Assembly: GCA_030754395.1 (NCBI GenBank)
Contig: JASMAJ010000043.1
Span: 1 to 6,966, forward strand
Direction: 5' to 3'
Length of the DNA: 6,966 nt
Source: Candidatus Thalassarchaeaceae archaeon
GTDB taxonomy: Archaea; Thermoplasmatota; Poseidoniia; Poseidoniales; Thalassarchaeaceae
The notes beneath the pieces are model-generated. The model had not been told where the DNA came from, did no database searches, and saw only the letters and a program-made list of their open reading frames with translations. This document shows positions 1 to 5,355 of the stretch, one piece after another. Each line of letters opens with the position of its first letter. The first letter of the stretch is position 1. The translations under genes were made by a program, and so were the position numbers.

Positions 1-1
1 G

Positions 2-937
2 AGAGAGAGAGATACTGTAATGCTAGGACGCACGCATGGGCAAGCAGCAGTCCCCATCACTTTTGGTCTAAAAATCGCAGTATTTGTAGATGAATTCAGG
101 AGACATTTGGAGCGTCTCGATGAACTTGAAAATCGCGCTATCACTGGTAAATTCCTAGGAGCAGTTGGAACTGGGGCAGCTCAAGGAGAAAATGCCAAAG
201 AACTACAAAAAATGATTCTCGATCATCTTGGACTTTCAGTTCCTGTAGCCACTACGCAAGTTGTGGGCAGGGATCGATATATCGAGTGGGTGGGATGGAT
301 GGCTAATGTGGCAACATCAATCGAAAAACTGCTTCAAGAAGTAAGAAATTTGCAACGAAGTGAAATCGCGGAAGTCGGAGAATGGTTCGATACGGAAAAA
401 CAAGTAGGCTCTTCCACTATGGCGCACAAAAGAAATCCCATCACTGCTGAAAATGCATGTGGTCTTGCTAGAATCGTTAGATCAATGATTATCCCCTCTT
501 ATGAAAACGCCCTACTATGGCATGAAAGAGATCTTGCTAATTCCTCGAGTGAGCGCTTCACATTATCTCACTCAATGATTCTATTAGACGACATTCTGGC
601 CAAGTGCGACCGAGTAATGGGCAAGTGTGTTGTTGATGCTAAGCGCATGAAAGCCAATATTGAATCGCAGAATGGGCTTGTTATGGCTGAAAAGATGATG
701 TTAGCACTTGTTGATTCTGGAATGCACCGAGATAATGCCCACGAAGTTCTACGTGGCGCATCCATGATAGCAGTTGCAGAAGGACGTCATCTAAGGGAAG
801 TATGTGGCGAAAATTCAGAAATCACAGATGCTTTCGACTCCGACACCTTGGATTCACTATTCGACCCAATGAGTCATCTAGGAGTAAGTGGCGAAATTGT
901 TGACGAAGCAGTAGGGTTGACTCGCAGTATTCTTTGA
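2..937 (+). CDS. purB: Adenylosuccinate lyase, C-terminal two thirds (5' end outside window)
   Basis: Adenylosuccinate lyase acts in the cytoplasm and releases fumarate twice in purine synthesis: from SAICAR to give AICAR, and from adenylosuccinate to give AMP. The visible part has LGRTHGQ, the conserved stretch carrying a catalytic histidine, just after the first Met (position 20). About 120 residues later it has the fumarase/aspartase-superfamily signature GSSTMAHKRNP (codons near 410-445), whose flexible loop holds the catalytic serine. The mostly helical remainder ends in a typical PurB C-terminal domain. The frame is open upstream of the Met at 20, reading RERDTV into MLGRTHGQ, so that Met is internal. 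About 311 codons are present against roughly 450 for the family, so the N-terminal domain lies off the left edge. The family call is secure. Argininosuccinate lyase or fumarase is less likely because of the AHKRNP form of the signature and the overall PurB-like sequence. Confidence 0.95.
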   Translation, partial: RERDTVMLGRTHGQAAVPITFGLKIAVFVDEFRRHLERLDELENRAITGKFLGAVGTGAAQGENAKELQKMILDHLGLSVPVATTQVVGRDRYIEWVGWMANVATSIEKLLQEVRNLQRSEIAEVGEWFDTEKQVGSSTMAHKRNPITAENACGLARIVRSMIIPSYENALLWHERDLANSSSERFTLSHSMILLDDILAKCDRVMGKCVVDAKRMKANIESQNGLVMAEKMMLALVDSGMHRDNAHEVLRGASMIAVAEGRHLREVCGENSEITDAFDSDTLDSLFDPMSHLGVSGEIVDEAVGLTRSIL

Positions 938-1000
938 TTCTGTATTAATTCACTACAAACAGTAGTAATCCTCATCCACCTTGAACATACGCAGTGAAAC

Positions 1001-1570
1001 ATGCTCGACTTAGATTCAGGGCCTATTCATCTTTCTGTGGAAGCAGGGATAGGAGGGACCACACTTGCTTTGAGCATGGCAGCAAAGTTGTTACAAGAAA
1101 AATCCCGCATAATTTGGTTCGGCAGAACAATGCCTAACGGAGAAAGAATGTCACAAATTTTTTCAGGCTTAGACCATTCAAAACTAGATAGATTCTATGC
1201 AATTGAATTTGGTGAGAAATTATTGATTAAAACAAAAGAGATGAAACCTCTATTGTCTCATTTAACAAAAGAAGATCTTGTTATCGTTGATGATTGGTGC
1301 CCTTCGCAGGGTAGAGTGCCCTCTTCAGATATTGAAGCAATGAAAATGATAATTGATAGAACAAAAAATACCCGAGTTCTGTTTATTTCAAAGGCTTATG
1401 AAAATCCCTCTAATGAAGGAATGCCTTGGCGTAGCAGAGGTGGTAAATTAACTGATTTAAGGCAAGTTTGGTTACTAATCAAAGATGATTTGCGAGATAC
1501 TCGCATCATAATTGATGGAACTAAAGAGATAGAACTGAAATTAGATAATAATGGATTTTCATTGAACTAA
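1001..1570 (+). CDS. RadB-like RecA-fold protein with degenerate Walker A motif
   Basis: This 189-residue protein resembles the core of archaeal RadB (a RecA/Rad51 paralogue) when aligned by eye. The P-loop region reads VEAGIGGTTLAL (residues 13-24), where RadB-type proteins have GEPGTGKTNLAL; the lysine is replaced by Gly19, while Thr20 is kept. A Walker B-like strand DLVIVDDW lies at 92-99 with Asp97. A later strand and loop, VLFISKAY (126-133) then RGGKLTDL (146-153), match the RadB pattern of a VVTNQVY-like strand followed by GGH and a lined-up Trp. The end has the RadB-like beta strands (IELKLDNNGFSL). An in-frame stop at 995-997 makes ATG 1001 the first possible start. It follows purB by 63 nt on the same strand and overlaps the convergent gene by 4 nt. 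Loss of the lysine suggests weak or no ATP hydrolysis, perhaps a scaffold or regulator like other inactive RecA paralogues; that role is inference. A degenerate KaiC-like protein is the alternative. Confidence 0.6.
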   Translation: MLDLDSGPIHLSVEAGIGGTTLALSMAAKLLQEKSRIIWFGRTMPNGERMSQIFSGLDHSKLDRFYAIEFGEKLLIKTKEMKPLLSHLTKEDLVIVDDWCPSQGRVPSSDIEAMKMIIDRTKNTRVLFISKAYENPSNEGMPWRSRGGKLTDLRQVWLLIKDDLRDTRIIIDGTKEIELKLDNNGFSLN

Positions 1571-1818
1571 TTTTCCCAATTAACGTTTTCATCATCCAAT
1601 AATTGGCTCAATTCCGTCATTGCTTCGTCATCGAGGCGCATTAATTGCTCAGGATCTCTTGCTTCGCCACTATAATCATCAATATTTGATAAAGATGCAA
1701 TAATTCTTTTCTGACGAAGGCGAAGAATCAACCAAACCAAAATTAGTGCAGAGAACGAAAGGAGCCACTGAAAAATAGTCTCCCATTCAATAGCCATGTG
1801 TCGCCATAGTGGCTCCAT
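1567..1818 (-). CDS. Small single-span membrane protein, function unknown
   Basis: This is an 83-residue protein I do not recognise. A hydrophobic segment at about residues 14-33 (rich in Trp, Leu, Ile, Phe) is followed directly by RLRQKR (33-38). By the positive-inside rule this places the C-terminal half in the cytoplasm. The tail from 46 on is acidic and ends in DDENVNWEN. Its ATG overlaps the TAA of tiaS by one base (TAATG, 1816-1820), so it is probably translated by re-initiation as the last gene of the operon. A second Met at residue 8 (codon 1795-1797) is an alternative start that would keep the whole membrane segment. The stop codon overlaps the end of the convergent RadB-like gene (shared bases 1567-1570). 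The tight coupling and the sensible membrane topology favour a real gene; the function is open. Confidence 0.65.
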   Translation of the reverse strand: MEPLWRHMAIEWETIFQWLLSFSALILVWLILRLRQKRIIASLSNIDDYSGEARDPEQLMRLDDEAMTELSQLLDDENVNWEN

Positions 1819-3098
1819 TATTGACTCTTAGGAGGTGTTGGAATACCTCGATAGAGTGGTTTAGCAAGATGCCTGCGATTAGAAGGAGATGGCTCTACCC
1901 ATCCATTGTGAAAGAGGTAATTATCTGTTTTTTGTTGAATTAACCATGCCTTTTCTATAGTATCTCCACAAACCAAACAACGGAGAGGTTGCTCATTTCC
2001 AGCACTCCGCATACTCTTACCACAACAAATAGGTCGGGACGAAAGTCTTGGTGTTGCATTTACTAATTTCAGCCTCTCTAAATGGTAATCCCCATCGGGT
2101 GAAAGAAGCCCTACCCAATGGATGACATCACCGGGCTTCAAACTTCTAAGCAATTGATTTACATCACCTGATTCTGCAAATGCAACAATAGTTGAGTGTT
2201 GATTATCTTTGATTATTGGAACGCTCGCATGACCGCCTTGAATTTCTAAAGGGGTGTTCAAAACCACAGACTCATAGTATCCTACAACATGGTCATCAGA
2301 TACCTGATTGGTTCGATGTAATGCGAATCTTTCTGATGACTCGACTGAACTATGACTTTGCAACCATTCATGAGCTTTTACTAATTCATCAGCATCATCC
2401 CCACGGATACCGTAGAGAACTGGACAGTTTGTTCGAGGTGAAATTAGAGTACGGCCAGTTGTTGGGTCTCTATTTGCGAAAGTTGTTGGGAATTTATCAG
2501 AAAGAGACTGGATGACGGAGGCAGAAATTCCTCGTTCAGAGCCAATTAACTGCGCATCCCGCCAAGAAATCAATTCCCATGTATAACTATCATTTGATTG
2601 CCAAGAAATCGCAGCTGTCGCCCCGACAATTCCCGATTGACCATCAGAAAAACGAATGGTGGTTTCTGGAAATTTGGACAAGTCATTTATTCGAGAAGAC
2701 GGTACAACCATTTGGCGTACTGAAGACCAATACCACTCAGGAGGGAATTCGTTTGTCGTGTAAACAAGACAAGGGTTAGGTGAAGCCCCACTAGTAGGGT
2801 AATCGGATTTTATCTCGTTACAAAGTTCATCAAAGAAATTGCAAATTACAGATTCGAAGAGTAAAAAAGAGTTAGAATTGACTGAACAAATAGCACCCAA
2901 TGCAGCATTACCACGTGTGCGTTCAGGAGCGAAAGGCCACAAACGGACAAGCCTACGTTCAACGATTTCGAGAGAAGGAATATTTTCTAATAAAACTTGC
3001 ATTAAACGATCAAAGTGTTCAGTAGTACAAGCATATTCAGTATGATCAGTGTCGTCCAATCCAATACGGACGACCTTTGTGTTATCGGTGTCGCTCAC
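1818..3098 (-). CDS. tiaS: tRNA(Ile2) 2-agmatinylcytidine synthetase TiaS
   Basis: TiaS attaches agmatine to C34 of the CAU-anticodon tRNA-Ile in an ATP-dependent reaction, so that archaea can read AUA as isoleucine. Family landmarks appear in order: GLDDTD (13-18) with CTT (24-26), the kinase-like N-terminal motif; RLVRLWPFAPERTRGN (49-64); GIVGATAAI (156-164); TWELISWR (173-180); PVLYGIRGD (226-234). An OB-fold-like region follows at about 270-350 (VVGYYESVVLNTP to GDVIHWVGLL), then a zinc ribbon with Cys358/Cys359 and Cys374-x2-Cys377. The length of 426 is normal for the family. The start codon is GTG (3096-3098), giving a GTGA overlap with the stop of the upstream phosphatase gene, and the TAA overlaps the next ATG. 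It sits third in a four-gene operon whose first two genes look like sugar-phosphate enzymes; I see no functional reason for that pairing. Confidence 0.95.
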   Translation of the reverse strand: MSDTDNTKVVRIGLDDTDHTEYACTTEHFDRLMQVLLENIPSLEIVERRLVRLWPFAPERTRGNAALGAICSVNSNSFLLFESVICNFFDELCNEIKSDYPTSGASPNPCLVYTTNEFPPEWYWSSVRQMVVPSSRINDLSKFPETTIRFSDGQSGIVGATAAISWQSNDSYTWELISWRDAQLIGSERGISASVIQSLSDKFPTTFANRDPTTGRTLISPRTNCPVLYGIRGDDADELVKAHEWLQSHSSVESSERFALHRTNQVSDDHVVGYYESVVLNTPLEIQGGHASVPIIKDNQHSTIVAFAESGDVNQLLRSLKPGDVIHWVGLLSPDGDYHLERLKLVNATPRLSSRPICCGKSMRSAGNEQPLRCLVCGDTIEKAWLIQQKTDNYLFHNGWVEPSPSNRRHLAKPLYRGIPTPPKSQ

Positions 3099-3745
3099 GC
3101 GACACCCCCCAGTATTGTTTCAATAACATCCGATATTCCTAAATTGGAATCACAACGTAAACCAAGAACACCAAATTCTGAGGCAGCGCCCATATCCACA
3201 CCTCTATCACCAACCATAACTGAACTAGACTCATCTGGCCTATCAGTCCAGTCTCTGTCATACAATATACTCCAATTTTCAAATTGTAGATTCCGCGCAG
3301 CAGCCTCAATTAATTGACGACCTGCTTCCAGCATCCCAGGATTTGGTTTACGTGACCAAGCACCTTCCCATGGCGCATAAGGAGAATATAGCACTAAATC
3401 TAACAGTGCATCGGAATCCTGTTCGAGAAGCAATTTTCTAATTTTATGGTGAATTTGGTGTAAGTTATTTGCATCCCAATGCCCTCTTCCAACGGGTGAT
3501 TGATTCGTAACTACTACAATTCGGAATCCGTCTCTTCTAAGTCGCCCAATAGACTTAGCAGCATGAGGTAGGAGAACAACTTCATCAGGAGAATTGACAT
3601 AATTCTCAGAACCCAAATTAATTACTCCGTCGCGGTCTAGATAAGCTATTTTCCCCATCCAACTAATTCCATTAGGTAGTGGTTCCAATAGTAATTTGTC
3701 ATTAAGCGCCGCACCATCACGGTGGGGCTCTAACATGGCAATCAC
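3095..3745 (-). CDS. HAD-family phosphatase, D-glycero-D-manno-heptose-1,7-bisphosphate phosphatase (GmhB)-like
   Basis: GmhB-type enzymes remove one phosphate from heptose 1,7-bisphosphate during nucleotide-heptose synthesis; relatives include the HisB phosphatase domain. All HAD motifs are visible: DRDGVIN (37-43; Asp37 nucleophile, Asp39 acid/base), VVTNQSPVGRG (77-87; Thr80, Asn81), RKPNPGM (132-138; Lys133) and VGDRGVD (178-184; Asp180, Asp184). Between motifs II and III most family members have a Cys/His zinc loop ending in CxCRKP. Here the stretch is SPYAPWEGAWSRKP (121-134), with no Cys or His, so zinc is probably not bound. The GTG start at 3743-3745 makes a 4-nt GTGA overlap with the upstream isomerase gene. 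ATG at residue 4 (3734-3736) is also possible. ATG at residue 30 (3656-3658) would give the canonical short N-terminus, MGKIAYLDRDG. The pairing with a GmhA-like gene supports a heptose or related sugar-phosphate role; the exact substrate is not shown. Confidence 0.82.
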   Translation of the reverse strand: MIAMLEPHRDGAALNDKLLLEPLPNGISWMGKIAYLDRDGVINLGSENYVNSPDEVVLLPHAAKSIGRLRRDGFRIVVVTNQSPVGRGHWDANNLHQIHHKIRKLLLEQDSDALLDLVLYSPYAPWEGAWSRKPNPGMLEAGRQLIEAAARNLQFENWSILYDRDWTDRPDESSSVMVGDRGVDMGAASEFGVLGLRCDSNLGISDVIETILGGVA

Positions 3746-4317
3746 AATCCTCGCTCACGCTTGGCCTTTGATGCTTCCTTAACGATATGATTGATAATCA
3801 ACTGCATATCTTCTATCCTTTCCATAGACTCAGTAGGTACTATGATGGCGACATCAACTAATCCGACTAATTTTCCTCCAGCACCACCATTGTAATTACC
3901 AGTAATAGCGGCTGTTCGGCAACCAGCCAAAATAGCCGCTTTGATACCATTCAAAACATTAGGCGAATTACCGGAACCCGAGTAGGCAATAACAAGATCT
4001 CCATTCATAGCGAAAGTAGACAATTGTCCGGCGAATACATTTGCATAATCAGTATCGTTAGCCCAGGCGGTGAAGGAAGAAATATTGTCTGTATGAGCAA
4101 TTGTACGAATTTTTAGTTCTTTACTCCAATCGCCAGCACTGTGAGAGGGAGTGGCTGCACTACCTCCATTGCCAATCATGTGAATGCTTCCACCTCGTGC
4201 ACCAACTTCCTCAACTTCAGCCCATAGAGCCTCGATATCACTACGATAAACGTGACTTAGAGTGCGCTTTAGATCATCTATATATGAATCTGTAAACGAC
4301 TCAAAGTCGAAACCCAT
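3742..4317 (-). CDS. SIS-domain phosphosugar isomerase, GmhA (sedoheptulose-7-phosphate isomerase)-like
   Basis: This is a single-SIS-domain protein of the phosphoheptose isomerase type, which converts sedoheptulose 7-phosphate to D-glycero-D-manno-heptose 7-phosphate in the cytoplasm. In the numbering of the longer frame starting at 4350, phosphosugar-binding motifs are GNGGSAATPSH (60-70) and SGSGNSPNVLNGIKAA (124-139), with the family's C-terminal helix MERIEDMQLIINHIVKE (176-192). I chose the ATG at 4315-4317 (residue 12 of that frame). It is preceded by GAGGTG six bases upstream, and the resulting N-terminus fits the family length. The ATG at 4348-4350 would leave only 15 nt to the divergent artA. 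By hand alignment, two residues used by bacterial GmhA for catalysis differ: the Glu of the AAEL-type segment is Asp74, and the His of the C-terminal helix is Gln183. A different ketose phosphate substrate, or a DiaA-like non-enzymatic role, is therefore possible. First gene of the operon; its stop overlaps the phosphatase start (GTGA). Confidence 0.8.
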   Translation of the reverse strand: MGFDFESFTDSYIDDLKRTLSHVYRSDIEALWAEVEEVGARGGSIHMIGNGGSAATPSHSAGDWSKELKIRTIAHTDNISSFTAWANDTDYANVFAGQLSTFAMNGDLVIAYSGSGNSPNVLNGIKAAILAGCRTAAITGNYNGGAGGKLVGLVDVAIIVPTESMERIEDMQLIINHIVKEASKAKRERGL

Positions 4318-4383
4318 CACCTGCACCTCAGGACGAACCGGAGACGGCATCCTATTTACGAGTTAATGGCCCGAGTCGTAATA
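4318..4383. promoter_or_regulatory. Candidate divergent promoter region between the isomerase operon and artA
   Basis: If the isomerase starts at 4317 and artA at its second Met (4384), the divergent starts are 66 nt apart. The sequence TATTTA (TAAATA on the minus strand) at 4353-4358 is the only TATA-like element I see there. It is placed such that transcription about 26 nt away would start near 4329 on the minus strand (short leader holding GAGGTG) and near 4382 on the plus strand (leaderless artA). A single bidirectional TATA element is inference from spacing. With the longest frames the gap is just 15 nt, too little for two separate promoters. Confidence 0.3.
4324..4329 (-). promoter_or_regulatory. 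Shine-Dalgarno site for the SIS isomerase, internal start
   Basis: On the minus strand GAGGTG lies six bases before the ATG at 4315-4317 and matches the archaeal anti-Shine-Dalgarno end. No comparable site precedes the longer start at 4350. This favours the shorter N-terminus. Confidence 0.5.
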
Positions 4384-5355
4384 ATGCAGGAGCCTATTAG
4401 TGCCGCTATTGCGACTATTGCAGAGTTACTTGACATTAGTAGTGAGTCAGTAAGATTGGTTTTAGGAATATTTGGAATGATACTTCTTGCTATGTCTTTT
4501 AGAGATGCAGAAAAGCCGAGAGGTGCTAATATTGCAGCGCCTGGATGGGTTCTACTTGGCCTCTTTGTATACCTTCAGTCCGCGTATTACATCAAAATTG
4601 AAGATCCTGTATTAATTTTTATGACTGCCGCGGCACTTCCTGGAGGGATAGTGCTTGCAATAATAGAAATTCAAAAGAAGTCTACAGATAAATCAATAAT
4701 TTGGTTTAGAGGAATGGTCGCTTGGTCAATAATTCCTTACCATATTGTCTATTTAATTCCACACCTCAATATTGCCCTTGTTCTTTTCACAGCACATAGT
4801 GCAGAATGGATGCTAGAATTCGCCGGATTAGGATCTTATTCTATAGGAGAGATGATGGTTAGCCTTGAAGGAGGAGGGGAAGTATCTCTTGCAGACTGGA
4901 ATGGGAATCTGTTCTTGCTAACTCAGCCATTGGGAGAGAGTGGATTCTTTGTCCCCATGTACCATTCTAATGGCGAAGAAGCTAACATTAGTTTCATTCT
5001 AAGTTGCTCAGGACTTCAATCGATGATAATTTTCGTTGGAGCAATTTGTGCTCTTCGATCTGTACCATGGAATAGGAGATTAAGAGGGTTAATGATTGCA
5101 ATTCCAACTATACATGTATTGAATACATTCAGAAATGCAGGGATTGTTTGGCTAACAGATACCTACTCGAATTGGGCAATTGGAGGCATTGGTATGTTTG
5201 ATTTTGCGCATAGTTATGCGGCAAAAGCGGCGAGTTTATTCGCGATGTTTTTGATGGCTATTGCTTTATTTGATTTATTACCGGAAATGCATAATCATAT
5301 TATGCGATTACTACCTCTAAAACAAAGGAAAGATAAAACAGAATCTGCAAATTGA
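4366..5355 (+). CDS. artA: Archaeosortase A-like membrane transpeptidase
   Basis: Archaeosortase A is an integral membrane cysteine enzyme of the exosortase superfamily. It processes surface proteins carrying a C-terminal PGF-CTERM tripartite signal, releasing the C-terminal helix and linking the protein to a membrane lipid. About eight membrane spans are visible (near 27-44, 60-76, 81-101, 113-132, 134-152, 208-230, 237-252, 285-306). The catalytic cysteine motif is SCSGLQSMIIFVGA (213-226, Cys214). The conserved arginine is in NTFRN (253-257, Arg256). His282 in DFAHSYAAK (279-287) sits where exosortase-superfamily proteins usually have a third conserved residue. The length of 329 is slightly above the usual 300 or so, partly from an outward-facing loop at about 155-205. 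ATG 4366 gives the longest frame; ATG 4384 (residue 7) is equally plausible and leaves room for a promoter. No PGF-CTERM substrate is visible in the window. The TGA directly abuts the stop of the convergent gene. Confidence 0.85.
   Translation: MARVVIMQEPISAAIATIAELLDISSESVRLVLGIFGMILLAMSFRDAEKPRGANIAAPGWVLLGLFVYLQSAYYIKIEDPVLIFMTAAALPGGIVLAIIEIQKKSTDKSIIWFRGMVAWSIIPYHIVYLIPHLNIALVLFTAHSAEWMLEFAGLGSYSIGEMMVSLEGGGEVSLADWNGNLFLLTQPLGESGFFVPMYHSNGEEANISFILSCSGLQSMIIFVGAICALRSVPWNRRLRGLMIAIPTIHVLNTFRNAGIVWLTDTYSNWAIGGIGMFDFAHSYAAKAASLFAMFLMAIALFDLLPEMHNHIMRLLPLKQRKDKTESAN

Noticed and set aside
1..13. GA dinucleotide run at the left edge
   Set aside because: It encodes in-frame Arg-Glu-Arg-Asp of purB just before LGRTHGQ and is too short to call a functional repeat.
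568..765. Minus-strand open frame inside purB
   Set aside because: It is antisense to a conserved enzyme and has no independent support.
938..1000. Possible promoter (TATTAATT at 943-950) upstream of the RadB-like gene
   Set aside because: The element is a weak match to an archaeal TATA box and no Shine-Dalgarno or BRE is evident, so it is not listed as a feature.
1828..1836. Plus-strand TTAGGAGGTG, a near-perfect Shine-Dalgarno sequence
   Set aside because: It is the complement of codons for PPKS at the end of tiaS, and no plausible plus-strand gene follows.
2216..3317. Several plus-strand open frames of 66-100 codons across tiaS and the phosphatase gene
   Set aside because: They lie antisense to well-supported genes, show no recognisable motif, and have compositions typical of reverse-strand shadows.
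3091..3760. The 10-mer TCGCTCACGC occurs at 3091-3100 and 3751-3760, near two gene junctions
   Set aside because: At one site it lies at the GTGA junction, at the other within the last codons of the isomerase. The positions relative to the starts differ, so chance is the simplest explanation.
4101..4295. Plus-strand open frame antisense to the SIS isomerase
   Set aside because: It is Cys/His-rich by chance from the complement of the coding strand; the opposite strand carries clear SIS motifs.
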